Assembly (NCBI GenBank): GCA_041557595.1
Contig: JBFFGE010000060.1
Span: 1-23,302 of the forward strand
Direction of reading: 5' to 3'
Origin: JAOTYV01 sp041557595
GTDB taxonomy: Bacteria > Pseudomonadota > Alphaproteobacteria > UBA8366
DNA: 23,302 nucleotides
Part shown: piece after piece, positions 16,356 to 23,302 of the stretch
Numbering within the stretch: the first letter of the stretch is position 1
Layout of the letters: every line of letters starts with the position of its first letter
Notes under the pieces: model-generated
What the model saw: only the letters and a program-made list of their open reading frames with translations
What the model was told of the DNA's origin: nothing
Databases searched by the model: none
Made by a program: the position numbers and the translations under genes

Positions 16356-19300
16356 TTACCACTCGATGCGGTCGACCCCCGTAAAGGTCAGCTCGGATCC
16401 GTCGTCGAAGGTGATGGTGCCATTGGAGTCTGCCGCGAGTTCCAGGTAATCGGCACCGGTATCGACAACCGTCGCACCGTTCAGCGACCATCCGGTAAAG
16501 GCCGGCTGTCCTTCGACACCGTCGAGTTCAACCGTATCGGTCCAGGCCCCGCCGCCGCCATCGAACGTGTCCGTGCCATCTCCGGTGGAGAAGATGAAGA
16601 TGTCGTTCCCGTCGCCACCGGTGGCCGTGTCGTTGCCTTCACCGCCGTCGAGCGTGTCGTCGCCGAGCCCGCCTGCGAGAACATCGTTGCCGAGACCGCC
16701 ATGCAGCGCATCGTCGCCGGCCCCGCCGGTGAGCGCATCGTCGCCCGTACCGCCAAAGATGAAGTCCGCGCCATCGCCGCCATCGATCGTATCGTCGCCG
16801 GAACCGCCGAACAGCGAGTCGTTGTCGTCACCGCCGTCGATCGTATCGTTGCCGGAACCGCCGTACAGAACATCCTCGCCAGCATTGCCGGTCAGCGTAT
16901 CGTTGCCGGTGCCGCCATACAGCGTGTTGTCGCCGCTATCTCCCGTCAGCGTATTGTTGCCCGCTGTGCCCAGGCTGTTCAAATTCTCGTCATTGGAGAC
17001 GACGCCGATCGTCAGGGTATCGGTGACGCTGCTGGTCGCGCCGTTCGACGTCTCGGTCGTGGTTGCGGTAACTTCGAGGTTGAGCTCGCCGGTGAAGCCG
17101 GCCGGCGGCTGTATCGTCAGACTGCCGAGCTGCGCCGGCGTCACTTGGGCGACGCCGTCGACGACGGAGATCCCGACGCCGCCGCTCATGACGATCGCGC
17201 CGGCGGGAATGCCGGACAGGCCTATGTCGCCGAGCGTTTCCGATCCATCGGTGTCGGAGAGACCGACGGCGATCAAGCCGGACAGGGCGATCGGCTGTGC
17301 GCCGTTGAAACCGTCGGATTGCTTGAACTGAATGTCGTCGATGAAGGCGCCGCGGCCGCTGGCATGCAAGGTGCCGATATCCTGGAACACCAGCTGCACG
17401 TTCCCGCCGGTTCCCACGAAGCTCAGCGTATGCTGCTGCCAGGTGAGTTCGGTTACCGGCGTGCCATCCCAATCGATGGTCAGGGTTTTCAGTACGGTGC
17501 CCGTCCCGACGTCGACCGCGCTGACCTGGAAGTCCATATAGGATTCGAAGCCGGGACGCGGCGATACGTCGAAGGACAATTCATACGGCGTATCCGCCAC
17601 CGTCGCGACCGTGTTGGTCAACGTACCCGCATCGGCAAACGTGCCGCGGCTCTTGTCATCGAGCTCGATGAAGTAATCGCCATCGGTAGCGTCGCCGGTG
17701 TACTGGCTTTCATGCCAATATTCTATCGCATTGCCGGCGGGTACGCTCCAGCCGTCGACCGGCCCGGAAACAAAGCCGCTATTCCCCGGGCCTGCGGTCT
17801 CGAAGGAAGACGCGAAGACTTGCGTTTCGCTGTCCGAATCGGTCAGCGTCAGCTGCGGCGCATCGGCCACGGCGTCGACCGTGACATCGATGGTCGCGTT
17901 GATGTTGGCGGTGTCGGTGCCGTCGGTGCTCGTGGCCGTTACGGACAATTGGAACGTGCCGTTGTAATCATTGGCCGGGAACAGTTTCAATCCGCTCAAT
18001 TGACCCTGCGTCAGGGTCCAGGACCCGTCGCCATTGTCCGTGCCCGCCGAGAGGGTTGCACCAGTGGGGACGTTGTCGATCAGGATCGAGAGAGTTTCCG
18101 ACCCGTCGATATCGTTGAGCGAGGCGGCAATGTTCAGATTGATGAAATCAGGCGACACGTCAAAGGTTTCGGCAATCGTCGTAGCCGCCGTCGTGGTCAA
18201 CTGAACGTCGTCGATATGGATCTCGGTTGATTCGTTGTTAAATGTCTTTTTATCGTTATAACCGCCGATCGCCAGCGTATGGACGCCCGGCGACAAAGAT
18301 CCTAGGTCGACCGTAAAGGTCTGCCATCCGGTCGTCTGCGCGGCGCCGCCGTTTCCGTTGCCGGTTATTTGCGCGACGTAATCGTTGCCGCCGCTGCCGT
18401 ACAGCGTACCATCCACGCTGACCAGGACCTGGCTCGACTCGTCGTTTTCGTAGTCGGGCGCCTGCGTCATGTTGTATCGGAACGACAGCGTGCCGGTTGC
18501 GCCCGCGGTCACGTTAAATGTCGTCTGGAAACCACCGGACATGCCGAAGATGTCGGCATTATCGATTCCGCCCACATCGACCCGCAGGCCGCCGCCCGTT
18601 TCGCCTTCGCCGGCGCCCCAGGCACCGTCCGCATAGGCAGCCTCGGACGTTCCGCGGAAGGCGTCATCCTGATAGGTGAAGCCACTGGAGCCGGCATCGA
18701 ATCCGGTGTTGATCAGGGATGTCGTCGTTGTGCCCGTCGCACTGATCGACAGTTGAAAATCGGTATCGTCCCCCGGCGGCGGCGTCACATAAACGCCGGT
18801 CAGCTCACCCGATCCCAACGTCCAGCTGCCGTCGCCATTGTCCTTGCCCATGTTCAATGTGGCGCCGGCAGGTACGCCGGCCACCGTGACGCTGAAGCTC
18901 GGCGTCCCGTCCAAGGCCAGAATGCCCGGCGAGAAGGTAATCGGTACCGAGCCGTCTTCGTTGCCGGAGGCCGTGCCGGTAACCGTCAAATTCGGCGTGT
19001 CCGCAACCGGATCGACCGTCACATCGATAGTCAGCGGCGTGGTCGATTCCACCGTGCTGCCGTCGTCGGATGTCGCCGTCACGGTAAGCTGGAAGTCGGC
19101 ATCGCTGTCGTTCGGCGGCGTGATCGTCAGGCCGCTGACCTGCGCCGGGGTCAAGGTCCAACTCCCACCGCCATTGTCCGTTCCGGCCGACAGGGTCGCG
19201 CCCGCGGGCACGCCGGTCACCGTGACGGTCGTCGTCGCTACCGCATCCAGATCGGACAGCTGAATATCGAGCGCGATCGCCGTGTCTTCATTACCGACAC

Positions 19301-22300
19301 TATCGGTCGTGGCAATCGTCGGCGCTTCGTTCTCATTGCTGAGATTGACGGTGAAATTCTGCGAGCTAGTCGAACCGTCCGTGCTCAAGGCCTGCACTGT
19401 AACCGTATGGCTGGTCGCCGCCTCGTAATCCAACAAGGAGCCATCGGCCACTGTAACGACACCGGTAGTCGCATCGATAGCGAAGCGCCCGCCGGCATCG
19501 TCGGTCAGGCTGTAGGTGACAGAATCGGTAGCGTCTGCATCGCTTGCAAGCGCCGTGATGCCGACAACGCTGCCGTTCGCCGCGTTCTCGACGACCGTGT
19601 TGGCCGTGCCATCATTGTCGACGATCGGCGTCACCGAGAACTCGGTGGTGTCGTCGGTCAAGCCGACCACGAAGCTCTGGACGCTGGTGCTGCCGTCGGT
19701 CGACGTCGCCGTCACTTCGATGGTGTGACTTGTCGCCGTCTCGTAGTCCAACAGCGAGCCGTCGGCTACCGTGACGACGCCGGTGGTCGCATCGATGGCA
19801 AAGCGGCCGCCCGCATCGTTCGACAACACGTAGGCGATCACATCGGATACATCCAGATCATCCGCGAAGGCCGTGATACCGACGACGGAGCCGTCAACTG
19901 CGCTTTCGCTTGCGCTGTCCAATGCGGCGTCGGTATCGGAGATCACCCCCACGGTAAATTCGGAATTGTCGTCGGTCAGATTGATGTTGAATGTCTGACT
20001 GCTGGTTGACCCATCCGTTGAGGTCGCCACGACGATGATGCTCGGCGACGGGTCCGTCTCAGCATCGAGCAGGCTGCTGTCGGCCACGGTAACGACACCG
20101 GTATTGGCATCGATGATGAACGCCCCACCGTAATCGCTACTCAGCGAGTACGTTACAGTGTCGGTTGCGTCCGGATCGGTGGCAAAGGCGGTAATGCCCA
20201 CGGTAGAGTCATTCGCGACATTCTCATTGACACTGTTGGCACCTGCATCAACATCGGAGATTGGACCGACTACGCCTTCCGACGTGTCATCGGTTAAGTT
20301 GATCGTGAAGGATTGATTGGATGTGCTGCCGTCGGTGCTGGTCGCCACCACCGTCACCGTCGGTGCCGGGTCGGTCTCGTAATCGAGCAGCGAAGAATCC
20401 GCCACCGTGACCACACCCGTGGTCGCATCGATCGTGAACGCCCCGCCGAAGTCGCTGCTCAACGAATAACTGACCGTATCCGTACCGTCGGCGTCGGACG
20501 CCAGCACCGTTATACCCACGACACTGCCGTTCGCCGCACTCTCGGAGACCGTGTTGGCCGCGCCGTCATTGTCGATCACCGGTGTGACCGAGAACTCGGT
20601 GTTGTCGTCGGCCAGGCCGACCACGAAGCTCTGCACGCTCGTGCTGCCGTCCGTCGATGTCGCCGTAACCTCGCTCGTCTCGCTCGTCGCCGTCTCGTAG
20701 TCGAGCAACGAGGAATCCGCCACCGTGACCACGCCCGTGGTCGGATCGATGGCGAAGGCGCCGCCGGCGTCGTTCGACAGGCTGTAGCTCACAGTGTCGG
20801 TGCCATCCGGGTCCGTCGCAAACGCCGTGATGCCAACCACCGCACCAGTGGCGACACTTTCGCCAACGCTGTTCGCCGCACCGTCGGTATCGGACACCGC
20901 GCCGACCGCGCTTTCCGACGTATCGTCGGTCAGATTGATCGTGAAGGACTGGTTCGAGGTCGATCCATCCGTCGACGTGGCAACCACCGTCACCATCGGC
21001 GACGGATCGGTCTCGTAATCGAGCAGGCTGTTGTCGGCCACCGTGACCACGCCCGTGGTCGCGTCAACCGCGAACGCCCCGCCGAAGTCGCTGCTCAACG
21101 AATAACTGACCGTATCCGTACCATCGGCGTCGGATGCCAGCGCGGTGATGCCCACGACACTGCCGTTCGCCGCACTCTCGGAGACGGTGTTCGCCGCGCC
21201 GTCATTATCGATCACCGGCGTCACCGAGAATTCCGTGTTGTCGTCGGTCAGGCCGATAACGAAGCTCTGCACGCTCGTGCTGCCATCCGTCGACGTGGCC
21301 GTAACCTCGATCGTCTCGCTCGTCGCCGTCTCGTAGTCGAGCAGCGAGGAATCGGCAACGGTCACCACACCGGTGGTCGCATCGATCGTGAACGCACCGC
21401 CCGCATCGTTGCTCAAGCTGTAGCTCACCGTGTCCGTCGCATCCGGGTCGGTCGCGAAGGCGGTGACGCCGACGACGGTACCGTTGGCGACGCTCTCGTT
21501 GACGCTGTTCGCCGCGCCGTCAGTGTCCGAGACCGGACCCGCGCCCGACTCATTCGCATCCGTCACGTTCACCGTGAATACCTGGTTCGACTTCGAACCG
21601 TCGGTCGAGGTCGCAACAACAGTCACCGTATGGCTGGTCGTCGTCTCGAAATCGAGTAGTGACGTATCGGCTACCGTCACGACACCGGTCGTCGGATCGA
21701 TGGTAAAACGCCCGCCCGCATCGTCACTCAGACTGTATGACACCGTATCCGTGCCGTCGGCATCGCTCGCCAGCGCCGTAATTCCGACAACGCTGCCGTT
21801 GGCCGCCGATTCCGAAACCGTGTTGGCCGCGCCGTCATTGTCGATCACCGGCGTCACCGAGAACTCGGTGTTGTCGTCGGTCAGGCCGACGACGAAGCTC
21901 TGCACGCTCGTGCTGCCGTCCGTCGATGTCGCCGTGACTTCGATCGTCTCGCTCGTCGCCGCCTCGTAATCCAGCAACGAAGAATCCGCTACGGTCACCA
22001 CGCCAGTGGTCGCATCGATGGTGAACGCCCCGCCGGCGTCGTTGCTCAGGCTGTAGCTCACCGTGTCCGTGCCGTCCGGATCGGTCGCAAAGGCCGTGAT
22101 CCCGACCACCGCGCCATTTGCCACGCTTTCGTTCACGCTGTTCGCGGTACCATCCAAATCGGACACTGCGCCGACCGCGCTTTCCGACGTGTCGTCGGTC
22201 AGATTGATCGTGAAGGACTGATTCGACGTCGAGCCATCCGTGCTCGTCACCACGATCGTCACCGTCGGCGACGGATCGGTCTCGTAATCGAGCAGGCTGT

Positions 22301-23302
22301 TGTCGGCCACCGTGACCACGCCCGTGGTCACGTCGATCGTGAAGGCGCCGCCGAAGTCGCTCGACAGGCTGTAGGATACCGTGTCTGTACCGTCCGCGTC
22401 GCTCGCCAGCGCCGTAATTCCCACGACACTGCCGTTGGCCGCGGATTCCGAGACCGTGTTGGCCGCGCCGTCATTGTCGATCACCGGCGTCACCGAGAAC
22501 TCGGTGTTGTCGTCGGTCAGGCCGACGACGAAACTCTGCACGCTCGTGCTGCCGTCCGTCGACGTGGCCGTAACCTCGATCGTCTCGCTCGTCGCCGTCT
22601 CGTAGTCGAGCAACGAAGAATCCGCCACCGTGACCACGCCCGTGGTCGCGTCGATGGCGAACGCGCCGCCGGCGTTGTTGGACAGGCTATAGCTCACCGT
22701 ATCGGTGCCGTCCGGATCCGTCGCGAACGCCGTGATGCCGACCATTGTGCCGTTGGCGACACTTTCGTTGACGCTGTTCGCCGTGCCGTCGGTGTCCGAC
22801 ACCGCACCGACCGCGCTTTCCGACGTATCGTCGGTCAGATTGATCGTGAACGACTGGTTCGACGTGCTGCCATCCGTCGATGTGGCCGTCACCTCGATCG
22901 TCTCGCTCGTCGCGGATTCGTAATCCAGCAGGCTGCTGTCGGCGACCGTGACCACACCCGTGGTCGCATCGATGGCGAATGCACCGCCGGCGTCGTTGCT
23001 CAGGCTGTAGCTGACCGTATCAGTCGCATCCGGGTCCGTCGCGAACGCCGTAATGCCGACAACGGTACCGTTGGCGACATTCTCGCCGACATTGTTCGCC
23101 GCACCGTCGGTATCGGACACCGCACCCACCGCGCTTTCCGACGTATCGTCGGCCAGGTTGATCGTGAAGGACTGGTTCGAGGTCGAACCATCCGTGCTCG
23201 TCGCCACGATCGTCACCGTCGGCGACGGATCGGTCTCGTAATCGAGCAGGCTGTTGTCGGCCACCGTGACCACGCCCGTGGTCACGTCGATCGTGAAGGC
23301 GC
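16356..23302 (-). CDS. Giant cadherin-repeat/RTX secreted adhesin-like protein (N-terminus beyond right edge)
   Basis: The frame is open from the right edge to the stop at 16358, giving about 2,315 residues; repeats run off the edge, so the true start is outside. From N to C: at least 13 cadherin-like units (19340-23302); an Ig-like/VCBS-type domain (~18998-19335) and a second (~18720-18997); a jelly-roll-like module (~18195-18719); another Ig-like domain (~17855-18175); a second jelly-roll-like module (~17320-17826); an Ig-like domain (~16975-17300); 13 RTX nonapeptides (16596-16946); and a C-terminal tail ending FTGVDRIEW. I see no Cys and very few Lys; Asp, Thr and Ser dominate. These are marks of a calcium-folded type I secretion substrate, exported through an ABC/MFP/TolC-type channel by a C-terminal signal. 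A surface adhesin or matrix protein is the likeliest role. No secretion genes are visible here. The phosphatase-like and membrane protein genes follow on the same strand. Confidence 0.93.
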   Translation of the reverse strand, partial: AFTIDVTTGVVTVADNSLLDYETDPSPTVTIVATSTDGSTSNQSFTINLADDTSESAVGAVSDTDGAANNVGENVANGTVVGITAFATDPDATDTVSYSLSNDAGGAFAIDATTGVVTVADSSLLDYESATSETIEVTATSTDGSTSNQSFTINLTDDTSESAVGAVSDTDGTANSVNESVANGTMVGITAFATDPDGTDTVSYSLSNNAGGAFAIDATTGVVTVADSSLLDYETATSETIEVTATSTDGSTSVQSFVVGLTDDNTEFSVTPVIDNDGAANTVSESAANGSVVGITALASDADGTDTVSYSLSSDFGGAFTIDVTTGVVTVADNSLLDYETDPSPTVTIVVTSTDGSTSNQSFTINLTDDTSESAVGAVSDLDGTANSVNESVANGAVVGITAFATDPDGTDTVSYSLSNDAGGAFTIDATTGVVTVADSSLLDYEAATSETIEVTATSTDGSTSVQSFVVGLTDDNTEFSVTPVIDNDGAANTVSESAANGSVVGITALASDADGTDTVSYSLSDDAGGRFTIDPTTGVVTVADTSLLDFETTTSHTVTVVATSTDGSKSNQVFTVNVTDANESGAGPVSDTDGAANSVNESVANGTVVGVTAFATDPDATDTVSYSLSNDAGGAFTIDATTGVVTVADSSLLDYETATSETIEVTATSTDGSTSVQSFVIGLTDDNTEFSVTPVIDNDGAANTVSESAANGSVVGITALASDADGTDTVSYSLSSDFGGAFAVDATTGVVTVADNSLLDYETDPSPMVTVVATSTDGSTSNQSFTINLTDDTSESAVGAVSDTDGAANSVGESVATGAVVGITAFATDPDGTDTVSYSLSNDAGGAFAIDPTTGVVTVADSSLLDYETATSETSEVTATSTDGSTSVQSFVVGLADDNTEFSVTPVIDNDGAANTVSESAANGSVVGITVLASDADGTDTVSYSLSSDFGGAFTIDATTGVVTVADSSLLDYETDPAPTVTVVATSTDGSTSNQSFTINLTDDTSEGVVGPISDVDAGANSVNENVANDSTVGITAFATDPDATDTVTYSLSSDYGGAFIIDANTGVVTVADSSLLDAETDPSPSIIVVATSTDGSTSSQTFNINLTDDNSEFTVGVISDTDAALDSASESAVDGSVVGITAFADDLDVSDVIAYVLSNDAGGRFAIDATTGVVTVADGSLLDYETATSHTIEVTATSTDGSTSVQSFVVGLTDDTTEFSVTPIVDNDGTANTVVENAANGSVVGITALASDADATDSVTYSLTDDAGGRFAIDATTGVVTVADGSLLDYEAATSHTVTVQALSTDGSTSSQNFTVNLSNENEAPTIATTDSVGNEDTAIALDIQLSDLDAVATTTVTVTGVPAGATLSAGTDNGGGSWTLTPAQVSGLTITPPNDSDADFQLTVTATSDDGSTVESTTPLTIDVTVDPVADTPNLTVTGTASGNEDGSVPITFSPGILALDGTPSFSVTVAGVPAGATLNMGKDNGDGSWTLGSGELTGVYVTPPPGDDTDFQLSISATGTTTTSLINTGFDAGSSGFTYQDDAFRGTSEAAYADGAWGAGEGETGGGLRVDVGGIDNADIFGMSGGFQTTFNVTAGATGTLSFRYNMTQAPDYENDESSQVLVSVDGTLYGSGGNDYVAQITGNGNGGAAQTTGWQTFTVDLGSLSPGVHTLAIGGYNDKKTFNNESTEIHIDDVQLTTTAATTIAETFDVSPDFINLNIAASLNDIDGSETLSILIDNVPTGATLSAGTDNGDGSWTLTQGQLSGLKLFPANDYNGTFQLSVTATSTDGTDTANINATIDVTVDAVADAPQLTLTDSDSETQVFASSFETAGPGNSGFVSGPVDGWSVPAGNAIEYWHESQYTGDATDGDYFIELDDKSRGTFADAGTLTNTVATVADTPYELSFDVSPRPGFESYMDFQVSAVDVGTGTVLKTLTIDWDGTPVTELTWQQHTLSFVGTGGNVQLVFQDIGTLHASGRGAFIDDIQFKQSDGFNGAQPIALSGLIAVGLSDTDGSETLGDIGLSGIPAGAIVMSGGVGISVVDGVAQVTPAQLGSLTIQPPAGFTGELNLEVTATTTETSNGATSSVTDTLTIGVVSNDENLNSLGTAGNNTLTGDSGDNTLYGGTGNDTLTGNAGEDVLYGGSGNDTIDGGDDNDSLFGGSGDDTIDGGDGADFIFGGTGDDALTGGAGDDALHGGLGNDVLAGGLGDDTLDGGEGNDTATGGDGNDIFIFSTGDGTDTFDGGGGAWTDTVELDGVEGQPAFTGWSLNGATVVDTGADYLELAADSNGTITFDDGSELTFTGVDRIEW
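16596..16946 (-). repeat. Thirteen contiguous RTX nonapeptides
   Basis: Thirteen 27-bp units encode GGxGxDxxx-type nonapeptides, from TGDSGDNTL through YGGTGNDTL and YGGSGNDTI to TGGDGNDIF. These form a calcium-binding parallel beta-roll that folds on reaching the calcium-rich outside. Units 1 (TGDSGDNTL), 3 (TGNAGEDVL) and 5 (DGGDDNDSL) depart from consensus; the rest are good matches. The block is followed by about 80 residues carrying the presumed secretion signal. Confidence 0.95.
17320..17826 (-). other. Second jelly-roll-like module in the RTX protein
   Basis: About 169 residues starting VFASSFETAGPGNSGF and ending GAFIDDIQF. The pattern 'F E ... NSGF ... W.VPAGNAIEYWHES ... YFIELDD ... 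YELSFDVSPRPG ... FIDDIQF' is that of DUF642- or CBM-like beta-sandwiches, which often bind carbohydrate. It is inserted between two Ig-like domains and is not repetitive with the first module at the sequence level, so the two probably have separate origins or ligands. The family is judged by pattern only. Confidence 0.6.
18195..18719 (-). other. First jelly-roll-like module in the RTX protein
   Basis: About 175 residues, beginning LINTGFDAGSSGFTYQDD and ending EIHIDDVQL. Features of a lectin/CBM-like beta-sandwich are the N-terminal 'F(D/E)..G..GF', a central GGLRVDVGG and LSFRYNMTQAPDYE, and the closing IHIDDVQL strand. It splits the Ig-like region in two. Substrate or glycan binding at the cell surface or matrix is plausible but not shown. 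Confidence 0.6.
19340..23302 (-). repeat. Tandem array of at least 13 cadherin-like units, 318-bp period
   Basis: Each unit has 106 residues (one has 105) and shares the core DATTGVVTVAD-SLLDYE, with cadherin-type calcium features (NES, DPD/DAD, LDYE). The core recurs on the minus strand near 23264, 22946, 22628, 22310, 21992, 21671, 21356, 21038, 20720, 20402, 20084, 19766 and 19446. Units are of two types: A (..TDPSPTVTIVATSTDG, SNQSFTINLTDDTSESAVG) and B (..TATSETIEVTATSTDG, SVQSFVVGLTDDNTEFSVT). They mostly alternate A-B, giving a 636-bp super-period. Outer units are nearly identical and units 11-13, nearest the C-terminus, are most diverged. The array continues beyond the right edge. Confidence 0.95.

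Noticed and set aside
16317..21659. Long plus-strand ORFs (637, 546 and 448 codons) opposite the RTX gene
   Set aside because: They are antisense to a clearly real, Cys-free repetitive protein. The frame stays open because the repeats and GC-rich codons lack antisense stops. Their Arg/His/Gly-rich translations have no recognisable domain.
19340..23302. CRISPR or mobile-element explanation for the tandem repeats
   Set aside because: The 318-bp period is in frame, encodes a continuous cadherin-like protein and has no spacers, terminal inverted repeats or transposase.

Overview
The window is GC-rich, densely coded chromosomal DNA, probably from an alphaproteobacterium. The DUF6134-type exported protein, the MutA/MutB/MeaB cluster and the Cys-free RTX protein ending in ...RIEW resemble genes I associate with Rhodospirillales. 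That placement is inference; there is no rRNA or other marker gene. I found no tRNA, rRNA, CRISPR array, transposase or phage gene.

Layout. (1) 1-185 (-) is the N-terminus of a gene that leaves the left edge, preceded by an AT-rich control region. (2) 508-2065 (-) holds a MreB-type actin without mreC/mreD and, upstream of it, a small protein of unknown function. (3) 2282-2992 (-) is an exported DUF6134-like protein. (4) 3354-8712 (-) is a tight operon mutA-mutB-meaB, encoding both subunits of adenosylcobalamin-dependent methylmalonyl-CoA mutase and its GTPase chaperone. The first two genes overlap by ATGA and the last two are 2 nt apart. (5) 9027-11195 (+), divergent from the operon, is a membrane adenylate cyclase with a periplasmic Cache-type sensor. 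(6) 11338-13811 holds an orphan HicB-like protein (-), a glycine-zipper/peptidoglycan-binding lipoprotein (+) and biosynthetic threonine ammonia-lyase ilvA (-). (7) 13918-23302 (-) is a giant cadherin-repeat/RTX protein (more than 2,300 residues here, N-terminus beyond the right edge), followed on the same strand by a Tat-exported alkaline-phosphatase-superfamily protein and a six-helix membrane protein.

Functionally, the central operon converts methylmalonyl-CoA to succinyl-CoA (propionate, odd-chain and branched-chain catabolism). IlvA makes 2-oxobutanoate from threonine, which can feed isoleucine or propionyl-CoA, but no propionyl-CoA carboxylase or epimerase is in view. The right third is a surface/secretion locus. 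The giant protein has at least 13 cadherin-like units of 318 bp, arranged as alternating A and B types, then Ig-like domains interleaved with two jelly-roll modules, then 13 RTX nonapeptides and a type I secretion-like C-terminus. Its transporter is not in the window.

The most interesting material is this repeat array (A/B super-repeat, a chimeric unit, a 99-bp identity exactly three units apart), its pairing with an unusual phosphatase-like protein and a polytopic membrane protein, and the orphan MreB and HicB-like genes.
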